From Alphaproteobacteria bacterium (GTDB taxonomy: Bacteria; Pseudomonadota; Alphaproteobacteria; Sphingomonadales; Sphingomonadaceae), in NCBI GenBank assembly GCA_005882415.1, contig VBAE01000258.1:1-8104 (forward strand): 8,104 bases of DNA, in the 5' to 3' direction. How positions within the stretch are numbered: position 1 is the stretch's first letter; each line of letters opens with the position of its first letter. This document shows, piece after piece, positions 1 through 6,518 of this stretch. The notes below the pieces were generated by a model. It did not search any database. It saw only the letters and a list, made by a program, of their open reading frames with translations, and was not told where the DNA came from. Both the position numbers and the translations under genes were made by a program.

Positions 1-1296
1 CTGATCGGCACCGGTGCCCCGGACGCGCCGGCGGTGGTCAACGATTCCGGCACCTGGACCTATACCGACATGCGCGCCCTCTCCGACCGGATCGCGCGGC
101 TGCTGGTCGAGGAGGAAGGGCTCGTGCCCGGCAATCGGGTGCTTCTGCGCGGCCCCAACACCGCCTCCATGTTCGCCGCCTGGCTGGCCGTCCTGAAGGC
201 GGGCGGGGTGGTGGTCGCGACCATGCCGATGCTTCGCGCCGGCGAGGTCGCCACCGTGATTGACCGTGCGCAAGTTAGCCACGCCATCGTCGATAGAAGG
301 TGCCTCGAGGACTACCTCCCCGCCGCCGAGCAAGTCCGCTCCCTCCTCACCTATGACGGCGACGCCGGCACCGGGCCGCTCGAGCGGCGCCTTGCTTCGG
401 TCTCCGAAGACTTCCAACCAGTGGACACCCACCGCGACGACCCAGCCCTCATCGCCTTCACCTCGGGCAACATATTGAAACCGTCCGCCGCCGACCGCTG
501 GCTCTGCTCGGCCCCAGTCGCCTTCACCTTCGGCCTCGGCATGCAGCTCATCTTCCCCTGGCGCTTCGGAGGGGCGGCGGTGACGATCGAGCAGGGCGGG
601 CCGAAGCTCCTCCTCGACGCGGTGGCGCGGCACCGGGTCACCACCCTGGCCACCGCGCCGACCGCCTACAAGGCGATGATCCCGCTGCTCGCTGACCAGG
701 ACCTCTCCAGCCTCAGGACCTGCGTTTCCGCCGGCGAGCACCTCCCCGCAGCGACATGGCAGGCGTGGCGCGACGCGACGGACATCCCCATCGTCGACGG
801 CATCGGCGCGACGGAGATGATGCACATCTTCATCTCCGCAGTCGGCGACGACATCCGCCCGGGCGCGACCGGCAAGGCGGTCCCCGGCTACCGCGCCTGC
901 GTCCTCGGCGAGGACGGTAACCCCCTCCCCCACGGCACCGGCCGGCTAGCGGTGCGCGGGCCGACCGGGTGCCGCTACCTCGACGACGAGCGCCAGTCCG
1001 CCTACGTCCAGGGCGGCTGGAACGTCACCGGCGACACCTACCGCGCCGACCAGGACGGCTATTTCTGGTACGTCGCCCGGTCCGACGACATGATCGTCTC
1101 GGCGGGCTACAATATCGCCGCCCCGGAAGTGGAAAACGCCCTCTACGCCCATCCCGCGGGACCCGAGCTCACCGCCGAGCTTCAGGCCCACGTCAAGGCC
1201 GCGATCGCACCCTACAAATATCCGCGGGAAGTGGAGTTCGTCGATGCGCTCCCCAAGACCGCCACGGGCAAGCTCCAGCGCTTCGCGCTCAAATAG
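1..1296 (+). CDS. Benzoate/2-aminobenzoate-type CoA ligase (AMP-forming), 5' end outside window, apparently internally deleted
   Basis: Adenylate-forming (ANL) enzyme of the benzoate-CoA ligase family, which activates an aromatic acid with ATP and joins it to CoA in the cytoplasm. The frame is open from base 1; an in-frame GTG at 34 falls inside conserved sequence (APAVVNDSGTWTY), so the true start lies upstream, perhaps 50-60 codons. Recognisable motifs are GLVPGNRVLLRGPNT, the A5-type GIGATEMMHIFIS (about 811-849), the A7/A8 region GDTYRADQDGYFWYVARSDD to SAGYN, and the C-terminal PKTATGKLQRF with the catalytic lysine. Two conserved stretches are missing without loss of frame. The ATP P-loop stops after TSG (463-471), where the family continues as TTGKPKG. 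The C-terminal domain jumps from AHPA (1147-1158) to PELTAEL. From family memory about 25 and 30 residues are absent, so catalysis is doubtful. The substrate cannot be told. Family assignment is firm; functional status is inferred. Confidence 0.85.
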   Translation: MIGTGAPDAPAVVNDSGTWTYTDMRALSDRIARLLVEEEGLVPGNRVLLRGPNTASMFAAWLAVLKAGGVVVATMPMLRAGEVATVIDRAQVSHAIVDRRCLEDYLPAAEQVRSLLTYDGDAGTGPLERRLASVSEDFQPVDTHRDDPALIAFTSGNILKPSAADRWLCSAPVAFTFGLGMQLIFPWRFGGAAVTIEQGGPKLLLDAVARHRVTTLATAPTAYKAMIPLLADQDLSSLRTCVSAGEHLPAATWQAWRDATDIPIVDGIGATEMMHIFISAVGDDIRPGATGKAVPGYRACVLGEDGNPLPHGTGRLAVRGPTGCRYLDDERQSAYVQGGWNVTGDTYRADQDGYFWYVARSDDMIVSAGYNIAAPEVENALYAHPAGPELTAELQAHVKAAIAPYKYPREVEFVDALPKTATGKLQRFALK

Positions 1297-1299
1297 GCT

Positions 1300-2481
1300 C
1301 TAGCAGCGGGTCGGATCGGTCGGTCCGGACCCCTTTTCGCCCACCTTGCGCACACCCGCCAGGCATGGGGGCGGAGCGGCCGCGGCCGTCGTCGCGGGCT
1401 TGGCGGCCGGCTTGACGCCCGGCACGGCGGCGGCCTCGGGTTTCTTGCCGAGAGGCGTGGCGGTGTTCGGGGTGTCCGAGGAGCCCAGCGACCAGCGCAG
1501 GCTCTGCGACGCGGGCTCGCCGGTGCGGGCGATCGCGGTCTCGGCGGCGGCCTCGCGGCTCAGCGGCTCGTAGCGGCGAAGCACCGCGCGGTTGAAGCTG
1601 TCCACCGAAGCGCCGCCCGGGAGCGCCATGTTCGGGTTCTTGGCGGCTTCGGCGGCGGCCGCCGCCGCGGCGTCGACCGGGTCGGTAGTCGCCAGGACCG
1701 GATCGCCGGTGCGGCGGCCGAGGTGCGACACGTCGGGCTCGCCGCCGGCATAGCGGCCGGTAAAAGCGGCCGGCCTGCCCCAGCCGCCGGCCCAGCGGTA
1801 GAAGATGTGGGTGCCGACATTGGCCACTTTGACCAGGCTGGAGCTCCAGTACTCGGCGATCTTGTGCGCCCGCTGCCAGTAAGCGGTCATCGGCGTCCGG
1901 CGGAGTGCGCCGTCGCAGGTGAAGGTGAACTGGCACCCGGTCGCCCGCTCGGAGCCCTGGAAGACGACCCCGCACACCGTCTTCGGGAAGGCGGGGTGGC
2001 GCAGGCGGTTCAAGACGACCTGTGCGACTGCGCGCTGGCCGTCGACCGGCTCGGTCGCCGCCTCATAATAGACCGCTGCGGTCAGGCACTCGACCGAGCG
2101 CGCCTGGTCGGTGGGGCTGATGAAGGCCGGGCGGAAGGCGCGGGCGGCTGGGTTGGGGAGGTCGGAGAGCGGGATTGCAGCGTTGATCTGCACCGCATCT
2201 TCCGGCGCGACCTCGCGGAATTGCAGCGGCTCGGGCTGCGGCGGCGCCTTGGGGTCGGCGACGACGGCGGCCGGGCCGGTGCCGAGGAGGCCGGTCCCCC
2301 CTGGCACGGAGGCGACGCTGAGTCCGGCAATCAGATACAGGCCTGCGAAGGTCGCCAGAACCAGGCTGGCGAGCATCTGGCGAAGCTGCGGCGAAGGGCG
2401 CCTGAAGCTCGGCATCGGCCCGCGCGACGCCATGAAAAGCGACAGGCGAAGGGCAGGCACACGTGCAAAAGCTGGCAGCAT
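1300..2481 (-). CDS. Membrane-anchored SleB-like cell wall hydrolase
   Basis: Predicted peptidoglycan hydrolase of the SleB/Hydrolase_2 family, acting in the periplasm. With the ATG at 2481 it has 393 residues. A basic N-terminus (RRPSPQLRQ) precedes one hydrophobic segment at about 36-57, a signal anchor. A Pro-rich linker follows, then the catalytic domain at roughly 130-245, with ECLTAAVYYEAATEP (Glu140 the likely catalytic acid), QRAVAQVVLNRLRHPAFP, GCQFTFTCDG and THIFYRWAGGWG. The last 140 or so residues are Ala/Pro-rich and probably disordered, with no domain I recognise. The ATG at 2481 is chosen over the TTG one codon upstream because GGAG lies six bases before it; later ATGs (2433, 2415) have no comparable site. 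A promoter in the gap after tgt suggests independent expression. The Bacillus name sleB denotes a spore germination enzyme, so no symbol is given. Confidence 0.88.
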   Translation of the reverse strand: MLPAFARVPALRLSLFMASRGPMPSFRRPSPQLRQMLASLVLATFAGLYLIAGLSVASVPGGTGLLGTGPAAVVADPKAPPQPEPLQFREVAPEDAVQINAAIPLSDLPNPAARAFRPAFISPTDQARSVECLTAAVYYEAATEPVDGQRAVAQVVLNRLRHPAFPKTVCGVVFQGSERATGCQFTFTCDGALRRTPMTAYWQRAHKIAEYWSSSLVKVANVGTHIFYRWAGGWGRPAAFTGRYAGGEPDVSHLGRRTGDPVLATTDPVDAAAAAAAEAAKNPNMALPGGASVDSFNRAVLRRYEPLSREAAAETAIARTGEPASQSLRWSLGSSDTPNTATPLGKKPEAAAVPGVKPAAKPATTAAAAPPPCLAGVRKVGEKGSGPTDPTRC

Positions 2482-2487
2482 CAAATA

Positions 2488-2491
2488 CTCC
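2488..2491 (-). promoter_or_regulatory. Ribosome binding site of the cell wall hydrolase
   Basis: On the minus strand GGAG is followed by six bases (TATTTG) and then ATG at 2481. The spacing fits the ATG; the overlapping TTG at 2484 would have only three bases of spacing. This decides the start. Confidence 0.6.
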
Positions 2492-2497
2492 GCGGGG

Positions 2498-2518
2498 TCG
2501 GGCCCGATAGCGATTCGC
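2498..2518. repeat. Two adjacent short palindromes upstream of the cell wall hydrolase
   Basis: TCGGGCCCGA (2498-2507) is a perfect 10-base palindrome. Two bases further on, GCGATTCGC (2510-2518) is symmetric around one central base. They lie between the predicted promoter and the ribosome binding site, in the 5' leader of the hydrolase. They could be an operator or a leader hairpin, but short GC-rich palindromes are common in such a genome, so function is speculative. Confidence 0.25.
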
Positions 2519-2582
2519 CCTCACATTGGCAACCGCGGGCCCGGCCATACGGTCTTGCGCCACGTCAGGAACGGCGAGGTGT

Positions 2583-2611
2583 GTTATATCACAAATACAG
2601 CATCAGAGCAA
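2583..2611 (-). promoter_or_regulatory. Sigma70-type promoter for the cell wall hydrolase
   Basis: In the 159-bp gap between tgt and the hydrolase there is an AT-rich island in otherwise GC-rich DNA. On the minus strand TTGCTC (2611-2606) is separated by exactly 17 bases from TATAAC (2588-2583). This is close to the -35/-10 consensus at optimal spacing. Transcription would start near 2576, giving a leader of about 95 bases before the ATG at 2481. Nothing else gene-like is seen in the gap. Confidence 0.6.
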
Positions 2612-2640
2612 AGAACGCGCCCCGCACGGCAGGGTTGCCG

Positions 2641-3768
2641 CTAACCTTTCGCCTTGTAACGCATCCTGAACGAGTCGGCGAATCGGGAGAGCTGCCCCCC
2701 GGCGATGGCGGAGCGAAGGTCGGCCATCAGCGCCTGGTAGAAGAAGAGGTTGTGCTCGGTCATCAACATCGAGCCGAGGATCTCGCCCGAGCGGACGAGG
2801 TGGTGGAGATAGGCGCGGCTCCAGCCGGTGCAGACCGGGCAGGCGCAGTCGGCGTCGAGCGGCGCCTCGTCCTCGGCGAAGCGGGCGTTGCGGATGTTGA
2901 TCGGCCCGTCGCGGGTGAAGGCCTGGCCCGTCCGCCCCGAGCGGGTGGGGAGCACGCAGTCGAACATGTCGATTCCCCGCTCGACCGCGCCGACGATGTC
3001 GTCCGGCTTGCCGACCCCCATCAGATAGCGCGGCCGGTCCTTGGGGAGCTGGCCCGGCGCGAAATCGAGGCAGGCGAACATCGCCTCCTGCCCCTCCCCC
3101 ACCGCAAGCCCGCCGACCGCATAGCCATCGAAGCCGATCGCTTGGAGGGCCTCCGCCGACGCCTTGCGAAGCCCCTCGTCCAGAGCCCCCTGCTGGATCC
3201 CGAAAAGGGCAGCACGCCCTGCGTGCTCGCCGCCGCCGTCGAAGGCGGCGCGCGACCGCTCCGCCCAGCGCATCGACCGCTCCATCGCCGCCACCTGCTC
3301 CTCGCGGGTCGAGGTGGTGGGGACGAGCTGGTCGAAGGCCATGACGATGTCCGAGCCAAGCAGCCGCTGGACCTCGATCGACCGCTCGGGCGAGAGCATG
3401 TGCTTCGACCCATCGAGATGGCTCCGGAACGCCACCCCCTCCTCGGTCACCTTGGTGAGCTCGCTGAGGCTCATCACCTGATAGCCGCCGCTGTCGGTGA
3501 GGATCGGCCGCTCCCACCCCATGAAGCGGTGAAGCCCGCCGAGCCGCGCCACCCGCTCCGCGCCCGGGCGAAGCATCAGATGATAGGTGTTGCCGAGGAT
3601 GATGTCGGCGCCGCTCCCCCGCACGTCGGCCGGCTTCATCGCCTTCACCGTCGCCGCCGTCCCCACCGGCATGAAGGCAGGCGTGCGGATCTCCCCCCTC
3701 AGCATGGCAATCGTGCCGGTGCGTGCGGGGCCGTCGGTGGCGGAGATGGAGAAAGAGAAACGGCTCAT
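2641..3768 (-). CDS. tgt: Queuine/preQ1 tRNA-guanine transglycosylase
   Basis: Exchanges guanine 34 of tRNAs with GUN anticodons for preQ1, the committed tRNA step of queuosine synthesis, in the cytoplasm. It has 375 residues, a normal length. Active-site residues appear at a constant offset of ten from the Zymomonas enzyme as I recall its numbering: Asp92 in LTDSGGYQ, Tyr96, Asp146 in MAFDQLVPT, Gln193 in GIQQG, and the nucleophile Asp270 in IDMFDCVLPTR. The zinc site is Cys308, Cys310, Cys313 (CACPVC) and His339 (TEHN). All key residues are present, so it should be active. The ATG at 3768 is preceded by a perfect AGGAGG (3780-3775) with six bases of spacing, the strongest ribosome binding site in the window. 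It lies 56 bases after the TonB_C gene, in the same orientation as queA, which acts next in the pathway. Confidence 0.98.
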   Translation of the reverse strand: MSRFSFSISATDGPARTGTIAMLRGEIRTPAFMPVGTAATVKAMKPADVRGSGADIILGNTYHLMLRPGAERVARLGGLHRFMGWERPILTDSGGYQVMSLSELTKVTEEGVAFRSHLDGSKHMLSPERSIEVQRLLGSDIVMAFDQLVPTTSTREEQVAAMERSMRWAERSRAAFDGGGEHAGRAALFGIQQGALDEGLRKASAEALQAIGFDGYAVGGLAVGEGQEAMFACLDFAPGQLPKDRPRYLMGVGKPDDIVGAVERGIDMFDCVLPTRSGRTGQAFTRDGPINIRNARFAEDEAPLDADCACPVCTGWSRAYLHHLVRSGEILGSMLMTEHNLFFYQALMADLRSAIAGGQLSRFADSFRMRYKAKG

Positions 3769-3824
3769 CGGCCGCCTCCTACACGAAAGCCGGGAAGGGC
3801 CAAGCCGGCCGCCGCCTGGGCCCC

Positions 3825-4712
3825 TTACTCCTCGACCCCTTCCGCATATTTGCGCTTCGGTTTGGTCGAGCCTCCGGGGAGGACCCAGTGGATGATTCCC
3901 TTGAGGATGCTCTTCGCCGGCTGCCCGTCGGCGCCGACGGCCGGGGTGAATTTGGCCCTCGTCCTGAAGACGAAGCAGCTCTGCGCGTCGAGCGAGGCGA
4001 CGCCGCTGGTCTGGTCGATCGTGCAGTCGGCAAGAGCGCCTTTCTCGTCGATCAGCAGGACGAAGCTGAGGTCGCCGGTTTGCGCCTGCCGGATCGCAGT
4101 CGAAGGATAATCCTCCGCCGTGAAGAGGTTGATGAACTGCCGCTTGGGAATCGCATATTGGCGGATCGTGCCATTACTCTGCGAATCGACGTTCCACACC
4201 GTCTGGAGGTCCGCGACGCAGGTATCGAGCGCATCGGTGACTTGCTTCATCTGGGTCAGCTGGAGCGTGACGTCCGGACGGGCGCCGGCCCTGATGTGCA
4301 CGCGGGTCGCCTGCCGAAGCGGCGCGAAGGCTTGCTGGCTCAGATTGGCGACATTGACGACCTGCTTGTCGCCGCCCTCGAGATTGTAGGCGAGGAAGCT
4401 GGCGTCGGCCGGCGCACGGTCGTCGACGGAGATCGCGCCGGCGACCTGCTCCGCATCGCCGCGCCGGCCCTTCGTGATGAGGGCGACCTGGACGACGTTG
4501 CCGAGGGGCGACGGCTTGACGAGCAAGGTGACCGCATCCTCGCCGGTGCCGTAGAGCCGCGAGGCGAGGCACTGCGAAGGGGCGAAATCCACCACCCATT
4601 TGCCGGCGGGCGGACGCGGCGCCTCCTGCGCGGACGCCGGAATCGCGGCGGCAAGGAGCAGGAGCGCAGTGAGGCGCCGAAGCGCAGCGGGAAAGGCGGT
4701 CATGACGCCCAT
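3825..4712 (-). CDS. Exported TonB_C-domain protein of unknown function
   Basis: A 295-residue protein I cannot assign to a known function. Residues 5-28 form a signal peptide (basic LRR, hydrophobic LTALLLLAAAIPASA) with a likely cleavage site after Ala28, so the product is periplasmic. Residues 35-190 match nothing I recognise. Residues about 198-279 resemble the C-terminal domain of TonB-family proteins: YPSTAIRQAQTGDLSFVLLID, then CTIDQTSGVASLDAQSC, FTPAVGADGQP and a final HWVLP strand. Cys230 and Cys246 could form a disulfide, as could Cys48 and Cys165. It lacks the uncleaved N-terminal anchor and Pro-rich spacer of true TonB, so it is unlikely to be an energy transducer for ExbBD. No clear ribosome binding site precedes ATG 4712 or the in-frame ATG at 4703; either could be the start. 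It follows queA by 36 bases and precedes tgt by 56, probably co-transcribed with both. Confidence 0.85.
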   Translation of the reverse strand: MGVMTAFPAALRRLTALLLLAAAIPASAQEAPRPPAGKWVVDFAPSQCLASRLYGTGEDAVTLLVKPSPLGNVVQVALITKGRRGDAEQVAGAISVDDRAPADASFLAYNLEGGDKQVVNVANLSQQAFAPLRQATRVHIRAGARPDVTLQLTQMKQVTDALDTCVADLQTVWNVDSQSNGTIRQYAIPKRQFINLFTAEDYPSTAIRQAQTGDLSFVLLIDEKGALADCTIDQTSGVASLDAQSCFVFRTRAKFTPAVGADGQPAKSILKGIIHWVLPGGSTKPKRKYAEGVEE

Positions 4713-4748
4713 AGTGCCGGAAAAGCGGCGCGAGGCAACAAGATACGT

Positions 4749-5786
4749 TCAGCCGTCCGGGTTCGGCAGCAGCAGGCTCGAATCGCCGTAGCTGTAGAAG
4801 CGGTAGCCGGCCTCGATCGCGTGGGCGTACGCTTCGAGCATCCGCTCGCGGCCCATCAGGGCGGAGACCAGCATGAACAGGGTCGATTTGGGGAGGTGGA
4901 AGTTGGTGAGGAGGCCGTCCACCGCGCGGAAGCGGTAGCCGGGGGTGATGAAGATGGCGGTGTCGCCCTCGAATGGGCGGATCGTACCGCCTTCGTCGGC
5001 GGCGCTTTCGAGGAGTCGGAGCGAGGTGGTGCCGACGGCGATCACTCGGCCGCCCGTCGCACGCACTTGGTTCAGCCGCTCCGCGGTGGCGGCTTCGATT
5101 CGGCCCCATTCGCTGTGCATCGCGTGGTCTGCGGTGTCCTCGGCCTTGACTGGAAGGAACGTGCCGGCGCCGACATGGAGGGTGAGGGTCTCGTGGCCGA
5201 CGCCCCGCTCGGCCAGCGCCGCCATCAGTCCCGGCGTGAAGTGGAGCGCCGCAGTGGGCGCCGCCACCGCGCCCTCCTCGCGGGCGAACATGGTCTGATA
5301 GTCGTCGGCGTCGCGCGCGTCGGTCGGGCGTTTGGCGGCGATGTAAGGCGGTAGCGGCATCCGCCCGGCGCGCTCCAGCAGGAGCTCGACCGGCTCGTCG
5401 CCTTCGAAGCTGAGCAGGATCGATCCGTCGGCGGCCTTGTCGCCGGCGAGGGCGCAGACTCCGGCGCCGAAGTCGATCCGGTCCCCGTCCCGCACCCTCT
5501 TCGCGTTGCGGACGAAGGCGCGCCACGCCCGCGACCCCTCGCGCTTATGGAGCGTCGCTCCGATCCGCGCCTCGCCGCGAAGTCCCTCGAGCTGGGCCGG
5601 TATGACCCGCGTGTCGTTGAAGACGAGGGCGTCGCCGGCGCGGAGCAGGTCCGGAAGCTCGCGGACGATCCTGTCCTCGAGCGAATCCGGACGCACGAGG
5701 AGCAGCCGCGCGCAATCGCGGGGGCTTGCCGGCCGCAGCGCGATGCGCTCGGGCGGAAGCTCGAAATCGAAGAGGTCGACCCGCAC
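4749..5786 (-). CDS. queA: S-adenosylmethionine:tRNA ribosyltransferase-isomerase
   Basis: Transfers and isomerises the ribosyl part of S-adenosylmethionine onto preQ1 in tRNA to give epoxyqueuosine, the step after Tgt. It has 345 residues, the usual length. Conserved stretches are the N-terminal LFDFELPPERIALRP, FNDTRVIPA (56-64), MPLPPYI (143-149), GAVAAPTAALHFT (172-184), TLHVGAGTF (202-210), TTSLRLLES (253-261), LLTNFHLPKS (292-301) and YRFYSYGDSSLL (328-339). The start is GTG at 5786: the protein there begins MRVDLFDFELPPERIALRP, exactly as expected for the family. Its first base is the last base of the preceding TAG stop (TAGTG). No Shine-Dalgarno sequence is visible, so translation probably depends on coupling to the cyclophilin gene. 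Confidence 0.98.
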   Translation of the reverse strand: MRVDLFDFELPPERIALRPASPRDCARLLLVRPDSLEDRIVRELPDLLRAGDALVFNDTRVIPAQLEGLRGEARIGATLHKREGSRAWRAFVRNAKRVRDGDRIDFGAGVCALAGDKAADGSILLSFEGDEPVELLLERAGRMPLPPYIAAKRPTDARDADDYQTMFAREEGAVAAPTAALHFTPGLMAALAERGVGHETLTLHVGAGTFLPVKAEDTADHAMHSEWGRIEAATAERLNQVRATGGRVIAVGTTSLRLLESAADEGGTIRPFEGDTAIFITPGYRFRAVDGLLTNFHLPKSTLFMLVSALMGRERMLEAYAHAIEAGYRFYSYGDSSLLLPNPDG

Positions 5787-6454
5787 TAGTGCGGCGCGGC
5801 GGCCGTCTCGGGGGCCTTTGCCGGGGCGGCGAGGCCGAGCGCGGGCGCGGCCGGGTGCGGCGCCGCCCTGAGCTCCGCTTCGCTCAGTGGCGGGACATTG
5901 TCGGCGCCGATGGAGGCACGGACGATCCTGCTCGGGTCGAGCGGCGGCTCGCCGCGCTGGATTGCGTCGACATAGTTCATGCCGGAGACCACCCGGCCGA
6001 ATGCCGTATATTTATGATCGAGGGAGAGCCTGGGGCCGAACATGATGAAGAACTGGCTGTTGGCGCTGTCCGGGCTCTCCGAACGGGCGGCGGCGACGGT
6101 TCCGCGGACATGGGGAAGGCCGTTGAACTCCGCCTTGAGGTCGGGAAGCTCGGAGGCGCCGGTACCGTCGCCTTTGGGGTCCCCTGTTTGTGCCATGAAG
6201 CCTTCGATAACGCGATGAAATGTCAGGCCGTTGTAGAAGCCGCGCCGGGTCAGGGTCTTGATTCGCTCGACCGTATTGGGGGCGACGTCGGGGCGCAGCT
6301 GGATCGTCACCCGGCCGCCGGTCGACAGGTCGAGGTTGAGCATATTCTCCGGATCGAGTGCCGGCGCGGGCGGCGGAAGCGGGAAGTCCTGCGCAGCGAG
6401 CGGGCCGGCGACGACCATCGCGAGCAGGAGAGCGAACAAGGATTTCAAGCGCAT
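5786..6454 (-). CDS. Exported cyclophilin-type peptidyl-prolyl cis-trans isomerase
   Basis: Catalyses cis-trans isomerisation of prolyl peptide bonds to assist protein folding. Of its 222 residues, 1-21 form a signal peptide (MRLK, then a hydrophobic run ending GPLAA before QDF), so it should act in the periplasm. The cyclophilin domain covers about 38-187, with FHRVIEGFMAQTGDP (79-93, catalytic Arg80 plus Phe86 and Gln89), NSQFFI (132-137) and LDHKYTAFGRV (145-155). Leu145 stands where human cyclophilin A has the Trp that binds cyclosporin, as in many bacterial members. The last 30 or so residues are Ala/Pro-rich and probably disordered. ATG 6454 is used; only a weak GGGA precedes it. The gene follows coaD by 64 bases and overlaps queA by one. 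Whether it corresponds to ppiA or ppiB cannot be decided, so no symbol is given. Confidence 0.95.
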   Translation of the reverse strand: MRLKSLFALLLAMVVAGPLAAQDFPLPPPAPALDPENMLNLDLSTGGRVTIQLRPDVAPNTVERIKTLTRRGFYNGLTFHRVIEGFMAQTGDPKGDGTGASELPDLKAEFNGLPHVRGTVAAARSESPDSANSQFFIMFGPRLSLDHKYTAFGRVVSGMNYVDAIQRGEPPLDPSRIVRASIGADNVPPLSEAELRAAPHPAAPALGLAAPAKAPETAAAPH

Positions 6455-6480
6455 GGCAGTCCCAACCCCGAATCTGAAGG

Positions 6481-6516
6481 CCCTCCTCTAGCGCGCTTTC
6501 TCAGCGAACGGGAGGG
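6481..6516 (-). repeat. Nested inverted repeat in the coaD-cyclophilin gap
   Basis: CCCTCC (6481-6486) pairs perfectly with GGAGGG (6511-6516). Inside the loop CGCT (6494-6497) pairs with AGCG (6503-6506). A two-tier hairpin could form in the transcript between coaD and the cyclophilin gene. On the minus strand no T-run follows the outer arm, so it is not an ordinary intrinsic terminator. It might be an mRNA processing or stability element, or chance. Confidence 0.3.
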
Positions 6517-6518
6517 GT

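Noticed and set aside
2627..2640. Possible terminator directly after tgt (CGGCA, four-base loop, TGCCG)
   Set aside because: The stem is only five base pairs and no T-run follows on the minus strand, so it does not qualify as an intrinsic terminator.
3789..3809. Possible hairpin between the TonB_C gene and tgt (GCCGG and CCGGC arms)
   Set aside because: Five base pairs with an 11-base loop and only three T residues after it; such pairs arise often by chance in GC-rich DNA.
1723..4110. A 795-codon open frame on the plus strand
   Set aside because: It runs antisense through the hydrolase, the hydrolase-tgt gap, tgt and part of the TonB_C gene, all with firm protein signatures on the minus strand. 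Its product is Arg/Gly/Ala-rich with no motif, as expected for an antisense shadow in high-GC DNA.
3723..5354. A 543-codon open frame on the plus strand
   Set aside because: Antisense to tgt, the TonB_C gene and queA. The composition is that of a GC-driven shadow, and no domain or ribosome binding site supports it.
4174..5526. A 450-codon open frame on the minus strand
   Set aside because: Out of frame with queA and the TonB_C gene, which it overlaps. Its translation is Arg-rich low complexity, whereas the other frame gives clear QueA motifs.
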